Assembly: GCA_052318935.1 (NCBI GenBank)
Contig: JBQRKO010000003.1
Direction: 5' to 3' (one strand)
DNA length: 64,000 nt
Origin: Niallia sp052318935
GTDB taxonomy: Bacteria; Bacillota; Bacilli; Bacillales; Cytobacillaceae
The notes under the pieces are model-generated. The model searched no databases, was not told the origin of the DNA, and saw only the letters and a list, made by a program, of their open reading frames with translations. This document shows positions 33,773-43,026 of this stretch, in pieces. The position numbers and the translations under genes were made by a program. Position 1 is the stretch's first letter. Every line of letters starts with the position of its first letter.

Positions 33773-34960
33773 TTAACAATGTTCTTTTAATATTTTTCCT
33801 AATTGTGTCATTCCGTCGATAATTTTTTCTTCCGACATATATGAATAACTGATGCGGCAATGGTTATGTTCGGGTTCTCCTGGGAAAAAGCTACTGCCAG
33901 GTACATAAGCTACTTTTGCTTCTGGCAATACATGCTCTTTCATCAGCCAAACCGTATCAATATGCTTTGGAAGGGTCAACCATGTAAATAATCCACCTTC
34001 AGGCTTCGTATAGTGAACATTCTTTGGAAAAGTATTTTCTATTATTTCTAACATGATATCTTTTTTATGTTTATACATCTTTTTCAGTTGAACAATATGT
34101 TCATCTAAATCATACAGATCCATAAAACGATTTACTGCATGCATATTTAAAGTAGAACTTTGTGTGTCTGCTGCCATTTTCAATAAGCAAAGCTTTTCCG
34201 CGAGTTCTTTCTCTGCTACAACCCAGCCAAGACGCATGCCTGGACAAAGAATTTTAGAGAAGCTTCCGAGATGAATAACACGTCCTTCCGTATCGAGGCT
34301 CTTAATAGCAGGCAAATCTTCCCCTTCAAATCGAATTTCTCTGTAAGGACTGTCTTCAATAATAATGACATCGTATTCGTTTGCCAACTCTACTAATCGT
34401 TTTCTCCGATTTAAACTCATCGTTACGCCTGTCGGATTTTGAAATTCTGGTACCGTATATATCATTTTCGCAGAAGGATTTGCTTTTAATAATTGTTCCA
34501 GGTGATCCATATCCATTCCTTCTTCATCCATCGATACACCTAAGTATTCTGGTTCATATGGATTAAAAGCAACCAATGCTCCTAAGAACGTTGGCTCTTC
34601 TGTTATAATAATATCTCCTCTATCAATAAACATTTTCGCAACAAGATCCAATCCTTGCTGCCCTCCATTAATCATAAACAAATTATCTAAATCGCATGAT
34701 ACCCCAACTTTCTCCATTCGTTTCACTAACTTGCGTCGAAGCTCCAAATGCCCCTCTGAAGTAGTATATTGCAAAGCTTGCTGTCCTTCTTCCAGCAGCA
34801 CCATATCAAATACATTGCGTAATTTATCAATCGGAAACAAAGTTGGGTCAGGATAGCCGCCGCCAAATGAAATAACATCCGGGTCTGCCCCTAATTTTAA
34901 TAACTCACGAATTGCTGAAGGTTGTACCTTGTCCATTCTTTTTGCATATTGATACCCCAT
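33773..34960 (-). CDS. PLP-dependent aminotransferase (LysN/2-aminoadipate type)
   Basis: A 395-residue class I fold aminotransferase. N-terminal ISFGGGYPDPTLFP, MINGGQQGLDL, YTVPEFQNPTG, IIEDSPYREI and the PLP lysine in LGSFSKILCPGMRLGW match the LysN/2-aminoadipate aminotransferase group, also used for branched-chain and aromatic amino acids. An ATG with GGGGGAAAAGAAC upstream gives a good start. It is monocistronic, between the riboswitch region and the Bce module. It is a distant paralogue of the gene at 8397; both lack the GntR domain of MocR proteins. Substrate unknown. Confidence 0.9.
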   Translation of the reverse strand: MGYQYAKRMDKVQPSAIRELLKLGADPDVISFGGGYPDPTLFPIDKLRNVFDMVLLEEGQQALQYTTSEGHLELRRKLVKRMEKVGVSCDLDNLFMINGGQQGLDLVAKMFIDRGDIIITEEPTFLGALVAFNPYEPEYLGVSMDEEGMDMDHLEQLLKANPSAKMIYTVPEFQNPTGVTMSLNRRKRLVELANEYDVIIIEDSPYREIRFEGEDLPAIKSLDTEGRVIHLGSFSKILCPGMRLGWVVAEKELAEKLCLLKMAADTQSSTLNMHAVNRFMDLYDLDEHIVQLKKMYKHKKDIMLEIIENTFPKNVHYTKPEGGLFTWLTLPKHIDTVWLMKEHVLPEAKVAYVPGSSFFPGEPEHNHCRISYSYMSEEKIIDGMTQLGKILKEHC

Positions 34961-35067
34961 GTTCTTTTCCCCCTCGACCTATTGCATCCTAGTTGTTTGC
35001 TATTCTCTCATGTTATTATTTTGAGGGGGAGAAGTAAACATTGAATTGTAAAAAATCGATAAGCATT

Positions 35068-36993
35068 CTAGTCTTCATACACCATTTTCGTATAATTTTT
35101 GCTTATACCTGCATAAAAAAAGATCATTATAATTACAAATACTCCTATACTAAATAAAGTTGGTAATGTAAATTTGACATTCATTATCTGTTCTAACATG
35201 TTCATGGCCACGATACTATGAATGATTCCAATAATAACGGGTAAAAGAAATGTTATCCCTACTTGTAAATAAACTGATTTTTGAACTTCTTTTTTATTCA
35301 TTCCAACCTTTTTCAGTATAGAATACTGTTCTTTATCCGTAAATGCATCGCTCAAAATTTTAAAATATATCGTACCGAATGTAGCAAGCATAAATACAAT
35401 AGACACAATCAACCCTAAAAAGAAAAAGATGCCTAAAGCGTAATATTCCCAAATATACTGATTGAGCAAGCCGTTTACATTAGCTGCCCCGCCTGGAACA
35501 ATTTCTCTGATTTTCTTTATAATCTCTGTACTCTTTTCTTCATTTGAGATTTTGATTCCATTCAATATAACTTCTGGTGAGTTTCTGCTTAAATTTTTAT
35601 AATCACGATCATTTAGAACATACACATTTTTTTTGCCGTATTTTGCAGTGTTGCCTGTAAAAGGAACTTGCGTATATTCAGCGATATTAAAATCTTTTCC
35701 ATATAAGCTTATCTTTTCTCCTTTAACATAAATAGGAGAAGCTATTGTATTAGCATTTAGAATAAAAGTGACTTCATTGCGTTTAGGCTTTATTTGCTTT
35801 AATAAGCTCTTTTTACTTTTATAAGCTAAAAAATCAAGTGTTTTCTTTATCTCAGAATAACTAGTAATTATCGCTTCATTATTAGAATCAACCTCTTTGT
35901 CCATCCCTACATATTCAACCTTACCAATAAAGAACCTCGTTTCATTTATCCCTAATAGTTTGTTGTCTGATTGTTGAATGGCTGCTTCTACTTTAGCCTT
36001 AATTTCATTAGAATTACTTTCAAAACTCAAGCTATATGGGGATTCTGTCATCTTATGATTCTCTGCAAACTGCTTAAAGGAAATACTTACACTAAAAGCA
36101 GTAACGGTTGCTGCTGCCAATATCGCTGTCATTGCTAGACTTCTATAATTGGCCTTTAGTCTGAAGAAAATATTGCTTATACTTACCAGTCTTACACCTT
36201 TATAAATAATCTTTTTCGATTTTGTTAGTTTACTGAATATGATTGTCATGGAACTCCCAAAGAAGAAATACGTTCCTAAACTAACCAAAACCAGTATTGC
36301 CATAGAGGCAATCAATAGATCCAAATTCCAAGGCTTAAAATTTAATGCCAATACATATCCAGATGCAATTAGAAGAACTCCAAGAAATCCTTTTTTATAA
36401 CTAAATTTTGGTGCAGCTTGCTTCTCTTTTGCGGCATTTAACATATTTATCAACTGGGATTTTTTTATCATTTTGTAATTTCTTACTCCCAATACTACAA
36501 ATATAATTCCGAAAACGATAACGAGATGCAAAATAGCTTCTATTGAAACACTAAATGGGAATTCAACTTCTAAAAACATTGCTTTGCTTAATAACATGAA
36601 GAAAAGCTTTGAGAATAATATGCCAATAATTAAACCTATTGATAAAGATAATCCGCCTATAAGCATGCTCTCTATTGCAAACACTCTTCCAATCTTAGCA
36701 GTGCTTATTCCCATCAACATATATAACCCGGTTTCTTTTTGTCTTTGTTTCAAAAAGAATCCATTTGCGTGCCACATAAAAAACACGACTGTACAGATTA
36801 AAACAAACCCAGAAGTCCCACTTGCTACTACGGCTGACTGAATTCGTTCTGCCAATTGAACAAACATTTCATTGTATTTTATTGCTATGAAATTGTAATA
36901 AGTAGCTACTGTTACGACTAGAACTACGAAATATAATCCGTATATCTTCAAATTGTTCTTTAGAAGCTTATATGCAATTTTAAAGGAGTTCAT
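35068..36993 (-). CDS. Bce-type ABC transporter permease (antimicrobial peptide resistance)
   Basis: A 641-residue FtsX-like permease with ten helices arranged 1+3, then a large extracellular domain of about 200 residues (roughly 310-510), then the remaining helices: the BceB/PsdB/YxdM architecture. Such permeases both remove peptide antibiotics from lipid II-type targets and act as the sensor for the partner kinase. The N-terminal MNSFKIAYKLLKNNLKIYG and KQRQKETGLYMLMGIS are typical. The ATG follows GGGAGGATCGGAAA and overlaps the ATPase gene by 14 nt. The specific peptide (bacitracin, nisin-like or other) cannot be told. Confidence 0.92.
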   Translation of the reverse strand: MNSFKIAYKLLKNNLKIYGLYFVVLVVTVATYYNFIAIKYNEMFVQLAERIQSAVVASGTSGFVLICTVVFFMWHANGFFLKQRQKETGLYMLMGISTAKIGRVFAIESMLIGGLSLSIGLIIGILFSKLFFMLLSKAMFLEVEFPFSVSIEAILHLVIVFGIIFVVLGVRNYKMIKKSQLINMLNAAKEKQAAPKFSYKKGFLGVLLIASGYVLALNFKPWNLDLLIASMAILVLVSLGTYFFFGSSMTIIFSKLTKSKKIIYKGVRLVSISNIFFRLKANYRSLAMTAILAAATVTAFSVSISFKQFAENHKMTESPYSLSFESNSNEIKAKVEAAIQQSDNKLLGINETRFFIGKVEYVGMDKEVDSNNEAIITSYSEIKKTLDFLAYKSKKSLLKQIKPKRNEVTFILNANTIASPIYVKGEKISLYGKDFNIAEYTQVPFTGNTAKYGKKNVYVLNDRDYKNLSRNSPEVILNGIKISNEEKSTEIIKKIREIVPGGAANVNGLLNQYIWEYYALGIFFFLGLIVSIVFMLATFGTIYFKILSDAFTDKEQYSILKKVGMNKKEVQKSVYLQVGITFLLPVIIGIIHSIVAMNMLEQIMNVKFTLPTLFSIGVFVIIMIFFYAGISKNYTKMVYED

Positions 36994-37744
36994 TTTCCGA
37001 TCCTCCCATTACAGCAAGCATATTTAAGACTTTCTTGAATAGTTCTTTTTTGTCGCCATCACTATCGAGCCTTCCATGAATTTTTCCATCCTTTAAGAAC
37101 ATAATTCGGTCACAATAGCTTGCAGCATTTGCATCATGAGTTACCATAATAATAGTTGTTCCTAATTTTTTATTAATATTTTTAAAACACTCGAGAACTT
37201 CAGAAGAAGCTTTGGAATCGAGCGCACCTGTTGGCTCGTCTGCAAAGATTACCTTTGGTGATGTAATAAGCGCCCTGGATATAGCAGCTCTTTGCTTTTG
37301 CCCACCTGACAATTCATAAGGATACTTATCTAACTGGTTAGAAATTCCTAATAATTTAGTAAGTTCATCTATCTTTTTTATAATGATAGGGAGCTTTACA
37401 TTATTTAAAGTAAGAGGCAAAGCAATATTATCTCTTATTGTCATATTATCTAGTAGATTAAAAGCTTGAAAAACAAAGCCAATCGAATCTCTTCTGAATC
37501 TAGCTAGTTCATCGTCTTTAAAAGTGTTAATTTTTTTCCCATCTATTAAAACCTTTCCATAAGTAGCTTTATCTATAGTAGACATAATATGCAGTAAAGT
37601 TGTCTTGCCAGATCCGGAAGGCCCCATAATACCAACAAATTCACCTTTATAAATATGTAAGCTTACCTCTTTTAAGGCTCTAAACGTACTACCAATCTCG
37701 CCATACTCTTTAATTACATTCGAAACTTCCACCATTTTTTTCAA
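36980..37744 (-). CDS. Bce-type ABC transporter ATP-binding subunit
   Basis: A 254-residue LolD/MacB-type ATPase: Walker A GPSGSGKTTLLH, Q-loop FVFQAFNLLDNM, signature LSGGQKQRAAISRAL, Walker B VIFADEPTGALD and switch His in MVTHDANAASY. The start is TTG 37744, nine bases after GGAGG; the in-frame ATG three codons later is too far from that site. It partners the permease encoded just downstream. A possible BceR box lies upstream, so induction by peptide through the linked two-component system is expected. Confidence 0.93.
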   Translation of the reverse strand: MKKMVEVSNVIKEYGEIGSTFRALKEVSLHIYKGEFVGIMGPSGSGKTTLLHIMSTIDKATYGKVLIDGKKINTFKDDELARFRRDSIGFVFQAFNLLDNMTIRDNIALPLTLNNVKLPIIIKKIDELTKLLGISNQLDKYPYELSGGQKQRAAISRALITSPKVIFADEPTGALDSKASSEVLECFKNINKKLGTTIIMVTHDANAASYCDRIMFLKDGKIHGRLDSDGDKKELFKKVLNMLAVMGGSENELL

Positions 37745-37776
37745 TTAATACAACCTCCATATTTGTTTGTATCTAA

Positions 37777-37851
37777 ATTATAATGGATTAAAAAAGCCAG
37801 CTACTATCGACTTAGGTTACATTTTAAAAATCTAAAGTGACATTGTTGTTA
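37777..37851 (-). promoter_or_regulatory. Candidate BceR-type promoter of the ABC genes
   Basis: On the minus strand, TAACA-N4-TGTCA (37851-37838) fits the BceR-type inverted repeat TNACA-N4-TGTNA. TATAAT (37782-37777) is a strong -10 with no -35, as expected for an activated promoter. The remaining gap (37745-38048) has one tiny ORF only. Confidence 0.45.
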
Positions 37852-37988
37852 GGTTGGAGTTTTATTTGTTTATAGTGTAAGTTCAAAGTGGGGGAGGTCC
37901 GGAGTTCAGATGCTTAGCTTTAACTGAGGATTGTGGTGAAAAAAATCCTTTTTACTTATTACTAGTCCATGGGAGGGAATTTTATTTA

Positions 37989-38057
37989 ATGAAGATTTTT
38001 GAAGTATTATTAATTACTGCATCTGCAGGGAGCATAATTGCCCCCTTGCTAATGTGA
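37989..38057 (+). CDS. Possible 22-residue hydrophobic peptide
   Basis: ATG-to-TGA frame of 22 codons (starts MKIFEVLLIT, ends IIAPLLM) preceded by GGGAGGG 11 bases upstream. It would form a single short membrane helix. It runs opposite to the Bce genes and overlaps the kinase gene's 3' end by 9 bp. It may be chance, the stub of a truncated membrane protein, or a real small peptide. No promoter was identified. Confidence 0.22.
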   Translation: MKIFEVLLITASAGSIIAPLLM

Positions 38058-39068
38058 CATAGATGAAACATGATAATAATCTGATAGTTTATAAAAAATG
38101 ATCGTAAATTCTGTATATATTCCTTCTTCACTTTTAACGTCTATTCCTATACTAAGCGTTCCTGCCATTTTTTTTGCATAGTAAAGTCCCATACCGGTGG
38201 ATTTCGTTCCTACTTTTCCATTTTTCCCCGTAAAGCCTTTATCGAAAATTCTCGTCATTTCTTCTATTGGAATACCAATTCCGTTATCTTTAATGTTCAC
38301 ATAATAAGCTTGTTCATCTTCTTTTGTATATATGTGTAATAATCCTCCCTCAGGAGTATATTTACTGCTGTTATTAAGGATTTGACAAAAAATATAATAA
38401 ATCCACCTTTTATCATTAATAACACTAAATGGTTTCAGCTTTGTTTCTATCTCAATATTTTTATTAATAAAGAAAAGAGCATTTTCTTTAATGGCGCTCC
38501 TTAATAAATGACAAACGTCGACATCTTCTGCTGCAATATCCTGATCATAATGATTAGCTCTTGTTACATGAAGAATGTGATTTATCCTAAATTTCATTTG
38601 TTCTATTTGGTTTTGAAATTTTTTACTGCTCTCATCTTCTAATTCTTCAAGCAGCAAATCACATACAGCTATATTAACTTTAATATCATGCACCCATTGA
38701 GTCATATAATCCTGTATTTCATTAATTCTTTTCTTATAATCATCTTCCATTTCAAGAAACTTATTATGCTGTTTTCTAGATTCTTTTAATAACAAATTTA
38801 TATAAAAGTCTCCGTCATTAGAGGCTTTTTTTTCTAAAGCATCTATTGAACTAGTAAAAACATTTTCATATTTTCTTTTCTGTTTAATGTATCCATAATA
38901 CATAATTAATAGCTGTATAATCACTATCAGCAAGTCCATATATAAAATATCTGCCATGCTTTTTTCAAGCGATATACTGCTAAATAATATCCCATTAATA
39001 ATGATAAGAATGGTTATATTACTCATCATCCATAGTTTATTAATCTTTAAATAATCTGCTATCTTCAT
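38049..39068 (-). CDS. Intramembrane-sensing histidine kinase of the Bce type
   Basis: A 339-residue kinase with two closely spaced N-terminal helices (about residues 15-31 and 41-60) and almost no extracellular loop, the BceS design, in which the ABC permease provides the stimulus. The phosphoacceptor is His127 in YMTQWVHDIK. The ATPase domain shows NNSSKYTPEGG, DNGIGIP and GTKSTGMGLYYAKK. Its ATG overlaps the response regulator stop (ATGA), so the two are translated together. Confidence 0.92.
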   Translation of the reverse strand: MKIADYLKINKLWMMSNITILIIINGILFSSISLEKSMADILYMDLLIVIIQLLIMYYGYIKQKRKYENVFTSSIDALEKKASNDGDFYINLLLKESRKQHNKFLEMEDDYKKRINEIQDYMTQWVHDIKVNIAVCDLLLEELEDESSKKFQNQIEQMKFRINHILHVTRANHYDQDIAAEDVDVCHLLRSAIKENALFFINKNIEIETKLKPFSVINDKRWIYYIFCQILNNSSKYTPEGGLLHIYTKEDEQAYYVNIKDNGIGIPIEEMTRIFDKGFTGKNGKVGTKSTGMGLYYAKKMAGTLSIGIDVKSEEGIYTEFTIIFYKLSDYYHVSSMSH

Positions 39069-39757
39069 TGAATAATATATCCCATTCCTTTTTTCGTCTG
39101 AATAATATTCTGAACCCCTATTTCTCCAAGTCTGTTTCTTAATCTATTCAAGTTAACTGTCAGCGTATTTTCATTCACATAAACATCATCATTCCAAAGT
39201 TGTTTCATTAGACTATCTCTAGTTACCACTTTCCCCTTATTTTCCATCAGCGTTTTTAGGATTTTAAATTCATTCTTTGTAAGCTCTAAACGTTCATTTT
39301 GATAATGTATGGTTGTATCATGTAAATTTAGAATAACATCATGGCATTCAATAAGCTGGTTTTCTAATGTTTTATATTCATAAGTTCGCCTCATAATAGC
39401 CTGTAATTTAGCTACGAGCACATGACTATCAAAAGGTTTTTGTATGTAGTCATCACCCCCGTTGCTAATAGCCATTACAATATCTAAATTGCTGTCTCTA
39501 GAGGAACAAAAAATAATAGGGACATTTGAATATTCTCTTATTTTCTTACACCAATAAAAACCATCCAAGCCTGGAATATTAATATCCATGAGAATAATAT
39601 GCGGCTTTTCTTCCTCAAATGTTTTTAAAATATTGTCAAAATCCTCACAAATAATTGTATCGAATCTCCATTTTACCAGAATATTTTTTATAACATTTGC
39701 CAAATCCTTATCATCTTCAATAATCAATAATTTATAAATATGATTCAATTTCCTCAT
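39065..39757 (-). CDS. OmpR-family response regulator of the Bce type
   Basis: A 230-residue response regulator. The receiver domain has acidic residues in IIEDDKD, phosphoacceptor Asp58 (IILMDINIPGLDG) and the KPF lysine. A C-terminal winged-helix DNA-binding domain follows (LTKNEFKILKTLMENKG, VYVNENTLTVNLNRLR). It forms an operon with the kinase. The start codon is uncertain: ATG 39757 has AAAGAAG immediately before it with almost no spacer. It should activate the bceAB-like genes. Confidence 0.9.
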   Translation of the reverse strand: MRKLNHIYKLLIIEDDKDLANVIKNILVKWRFDTIICEDFDNILKTFEEEKPHIILMDINIPGLDGFYWCKKIREYSNVPIIFCSSRDSNLDIVMAISNGGDDYIQKPFDSHVLVAKLQAIMRRTYEYKTLENQLIECHDVILNLHDTTIHYQNERLELTKNEFKILKTLMENKGKVVTRDSLMKQLWNDDVYVNENTLTVNLNRLRNRLGEIGVQNIIQTKKGMGYIIQ

Positions 39758-40070
39758 CTTCTTTCGTGAAATTTTTATCCAAATTACAGAAATACCAAAG
39801 GGAATATTAACCTTTTATAATAGTATCGTCAAATGATTCGTTTTAGTATAAAATCTATTCAATTTCTTCCAGATTTTAATCTAATATTTCTGTGGTAATT
39901 ACATAAATATTCTATTTACTTTTTAAAAAGTATAGACTGAAGGGACTTTGACTAACCGTAGGGAAAAGTCCTGAAGTATGATAAACAATAGGCACTGGCG
40001 GGTTAACGAAATGACTTGGCCGTTTCGTTTCACTTCCCTTTTTAAAATGGATCGATAATCATAACTAATC

Positions 40071-40124
40071 TTAACCAATCATTTAAATAATATTAACACC
40101 CTCTTTACATTAGTTTCCTACACT
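40071..40124 (+). promoter_or_regulatory. Pho box and promoter of phoX-tatA-tatC
   Basis: Hexamers TTAACC (40071), TTTAAA (40082), TTAACA (40093), TTTACA (40104) and TTCCTA (40115) are spaced exactly 11 bp apart, a textbook PhoP binding array. TACACT (40119-40124) is the probable -10. The rest of the 39758-40290 gap includes an imperfect hairpin around 40004-40030 and nothing else I recognise. Confidence 0.85.
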
Positions 40125-40290
40125 AAAAATGCAGATTGGACATCTTATTAATAGATTAATAGAGATTAAACGCACAAAGTCTAGTTCTTTTTGCAAAGAA
40201 AAAGACTGCAGCTACAAAAGTGGAAGGAACTTGGTTTCGAATAAACCTGACGATGAGTAAAGATTCTTGAAAATAGAGGAGGATATTTTG

Positions 40291-41928
40291 ATGGAAGAAA
40301 AATCATTAGATCGACGCACCTTTTTAACAAAAATTGGAACAGGAGCTGCTGCCCTTGCAGTTGCCACTTCTGGTTTAGGTATTTTAAGCGAGACAGCCAA
40401 TGCAAAATCCAACAGCCTATTAAATGTAAAACCAAAGAAAAACGGCTTTAAGTTTACGCCAATCAAAGCTACTGCAAAAGACGAGCTCGTTCTTCCAAAA
40501 GGATTTAAATATGACGTTGTAGCCGCTTATGGCGATGTAATCAATCGTAAGGGGGACACATTTGGTTTTAACAATGACTTCACCCTTTACTTTCCTATTA
40601 ATAATTCCAGTAAACGAGGATTATTGTGGGTAAATCACGAATATTCAAACCCTCTGTACGTGGAAGGAGCAAATGCAGACGATAAATATACTCCTGCCCA
40701 AATTGAAAAAATGCTGTACAACCTAGGTGGTTCCATTATTGAAGTGTATTATGACAAAAAAGCAAACAAATGGAAAATGGATCCTTCTTCTACTTATGCT
40801 CGTCGAGTATCAGGATTAACAACTTTTACACTTACTGGACCGGCAAAAGGAAGCAAGGCAGTAAATGGTGCAACAAGCGTTCAAGGAACATTCGCTAACT
40901 GTTCTGGTGGAAAAACATTATGGAATACAGTTTTATCTTGTGAAGAAAACTTTGAAGAACCTGCTATGAAGGCAGGATTAAATCAAACACATTACGGTTG
41001 GGTAATCGAGGTTGATCCATTCAATCCAAAGTTTACTGTCCGAAAACATACTGCTCTTGGACGTTTCAACCATGAAAATGCTTCAATGGGACTTTCTAAA
41101 GATCATCGTGTCGTTGTTTACATGGGAGACGATAAAAAAGATGCTTGTGTCTATAAATTCGTAAGTAAACATAAATATGTACCTTCATTAGGGAAAAAGA
41201 ATTCTCGTCTTCTTGAAGAAGGAACGTTATATGTAGCAGACTTACAAAATGGCAAATGGATCGCTCTGACAATTGATGCCGTAAAAAAAGCAGCTGCTGG
41301 CAAACCAGATTTACTGGAAAAATTCCAAACGCAAGCTGATGTTTTAACCTACTGTCAAGAAGCGGCTATCCTTCTCGGGGGAACACCTACCGATCGACCA
41401 GAGGATGTAGAAATTTCACCATTTGATCACACGATTTTTATTGCACATACAAATAATGACAAGCACGGAAACTTACACGGGCACATTACTCGTATCTTTG
41501 AAAAAAATGGTGACCACGGTGCAACTGAATTTGAATACGAAATTTTTGCAGCAGGCGGACGTCAAAGCGGATTTAGTGCACCGGACAATTTGACTTTTGA
41601 CAGCAATGCGAATTTATGGACTGTAACAGATATTTCATCAAGTAAATTAAATACTGGTGCATGGACAAAATTCAAAAACAATGGAATGTTTGTCATTCCT
41701 ACTGTTGGCCCGGATAAAGGAATTGCTAAGCAGTTTGCCTCTGCTCCTGTAGAAGCAGAACTTACTGGTCCCTGTTTTGCTCCGGATGAACAGACCTTGT
41801 TCTTATCTGTTCAACATCCTGGTGAAGAAACAGAAGATATTAAAAATCCTACAAGTACATGGCCGCACCGAAAAGGCGAAAAAATGCCTCGCCCGGCAGT
41901 TGTTGCTATTACGGGATTTAAATTTTAA
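40291..41928 (+). CDS. phoX: Tat-exported alkaline phosphatase PhoX
   Basis: A 545-residue PhoX (DUF839) phosphatase, a monomeric calcium- and iron-dependent enzyme unrelated to PhoA, releasing phosphate from many esters outside the cell. The Tat signal has the twin arginines in LDRRTFLTK (Arg8, Arg9), a hydrophobic stretch and a cleavage site after TANA near residue 39. Mature-domain markers are WVNHEYSNP, NCSGGKTLWNTVLSCEENFEE (Cys near the iron site), GRFNHENAS, DRPEDVEISP and SAPDNLTFD. ATG 40291 follows AGAGGAGG. It is driven by a strong Pho box and followed directly by its own Tat translocase genes. Confidence 0.94.
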   Translation: MEEKSLDRRTFLTKIGTGAAALAVATSGLGILSETANAKSNSLLNVKPKKNGFKFTPIKATAKDELVLPKGFKYDVVAAYGDVINRKGDTFGFNNDFTLYFPINNSSKRGLLWVNHEYSNPLYVEGANADDKYTPAQIEKMLYNLGGSIIEVYYDKKANKWKMDPSSTYARRVSGLTTFTLTGPAKGSKAVNGATSVQGTFANCSGGKTLWNTVLSCEENFEEPAMKAGLNQTHYGWVIEVDPFNPKFTVRKHTALGRFNHENASMGLSKDHRVVVYMGDDKKDACVYKFVSKHKYVPSLGKKNSRLLEEGTLYVADLQNGKWIALTIDAVKKAAAGKPDLLEKFQTQADVLTYCQEAAILLGGTPTDRPEDVEISPFDHTIFIAHTNNDKHGNLHGHITRIFEKNGDHGATEFEYEIFAAGGRQSGFSAPDNLTFDSNANLWTVTDISSSKLNTGAWTKFKNNGMFVIPTVGPDKGIAKQFASAPVEAELTGPCFAPDEQTLFLSVQHPGEETEDIKNPTSTWPHRKGEKMPRPAVVAITGFKF

Positions 41929-41940
41929 GGAGGAAATACG

Positions 41941-42123
41941 ATGCTACAAAACATTGGTGTACCTGGACTAATATTGATTTTAGTTATTGCCCTTATAATC
42001 TTTGGTCCGTCTAAACTGCCTGAAATTGGACGTGCTTTTGGAAATACTTTAAGAGAATTTAAAAACTCTGCGAAAGATTTAATTTCTTCAGACGAGAAAG
42101 AAGATAAGTCACAATCTAAGTAA
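41941..42123 (+). CDS. tatA: Twin-arginine translocase subunit TatA
   Basis: A 60-residue TatA/TatAd: one N-terminal helix (LILILVIALIIFG), the FGPSKLPEIGRAFG hinge and amphipathic helix, then a short charged tail. It forms the protein-conducting assembly for folded Tat substrates. It begins 12 bases after phoX with AAGGAGGAAATACG. B. subtilis links phoD-tatAd-tatCd in the same way, so this is a dedicated phosphate-starvation Tat system; here the cargo is PhoX. Confidence 0.95.
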   Translation: MLQNIGVPGLILILVIALIIFGPSKLPEIGRAFGNTLREFKNSAKDLISSDEKEDKSQSK

Positions 42124-42130
42124 TGTAGAA

Positions 42131-42160
42131 GAAGATGTAAGCGGGTAAGCTTACATCTTC
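42131..42160 (+). terminator. Stem-loop between tatA and tatC
   Basis: GAAGATGTAAGC pairs exactly with GCTTACATCTTC, followed by CTCTTATTTTT. Probably a partial terminator or mRNA stabiliser that yields more TatA than TatC. Confidence 0.6.
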
Positions 42161-42188
42161 CTCTTATTTTTAAGAAAGGAGCAGTTAT

Positions 42189-42935
42189 ATGGCTAAACAA
42201 GAAATGCTTTTTGTGGAGCACCTCGAGGAACTCAGGAAGCGGATTATCTATACGTTGATTGCCTTTATGATTTTTTTAGTTGGATCTTTCATTTATGTGC
42301 AGGACATTTACACATGGCTTATTCGTGATCTTGACCATCAATTAGCTGTATTGGGGCCAAGTGAAATCCTCTGGGTATATTTTATGATTTCCGGCGTGAT
42401 CGCGATTGCTCTTACCATACCAATTGCCGCCTATCAAACATGGCTATTTGTAAAACCAGCGCTTTCTAAAAAAGAACAAAAAACAACCTTGTCGTATATT
42501 CCTGGACTGTTTATCCTTTTTATCGCTGGCTTATCATTCGGTTATTTTGTCGTATATCCAACTGTCCTTAGCTTTTTATTGTCTTTATCTGAAGGCCAGT
42601 TTGAAACGATGTTTACGTCTGAAAAATATTTTAAATTTATGGTTAACTTGACACTGCCATTTGGATTTTTATTCGAAATTCCGCTTGTTGTCATGTTTCT
42701 TACCTCTCTTGGTGTTGTTAATCCTATGATTCTTTCAAAAGCAAGAAAGATATCTTACTTTTTGCTTATCGTTGTATCTATATTAATTACACCGCCTGAT
42801 TTTATTTCAGACATATTAGTTACCGTGCCTCTTTTAATTTTATACGAATTTAGTGTAACATTATCAAAAATCGTCTATCGAAAAAAACTTAAACACGAAC
42901 AGGATAACGTCATTGAAATAAAGAAAACTTCGTAA
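42189..42935 (+). CDS. tatC: Twin-arginine translocase subunit TatC
   Basis: A 248-residue TatC with six helices, the receptor for twin-arginine signals. It has the cytoplasmic N-terminal EHLEELRKRIIYT motif, the first-periplasmic-loop segment GPSEILWVYF, and the conserved FVKPALSKKEQK loop. The ATG follows AAAGGAGCAGTTAT. It completes the phoX-tatA-tatC operon. Confidence 0.95.
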   Translation: MAKQEMLFVEHLEELRKRIIYTLIAFMIFLVGSFIYVQDIYTWLIRDLDHQLAVLGPSEILWVYFMISGVIAIALTIPIAAYQTWLFVKPALSKKEQKTTLSYIPGLFILFIAGLSFGYFVVYPTVLSFLLSLSEGQFETMFTSEKYFKFMVNLTLPFGFLFEIPLVVMFLTSLGVVNPMILSKARKISYFLLIVVSILITPPDFISDILVTVPLLILYEFSVTLSKIVYRKKLKHEQDNVIEIKKTS

Positions 42936-43026
42936 GCAAAAACTCATAAGAAGTTCGTTTTTGTTAAAAATTTGCTTAGCGTCGAAAATTCTATTTATAT
43001 TATGATGAAGAAAGTGAGGTTCAAAT

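Noticed and set aside
40181..40466. Two overlapping 84-codon ORFs on the minus strand
   Set aside because: Antisense to the phoX signal peptide and promoter; low-complexity composition, no start signal.
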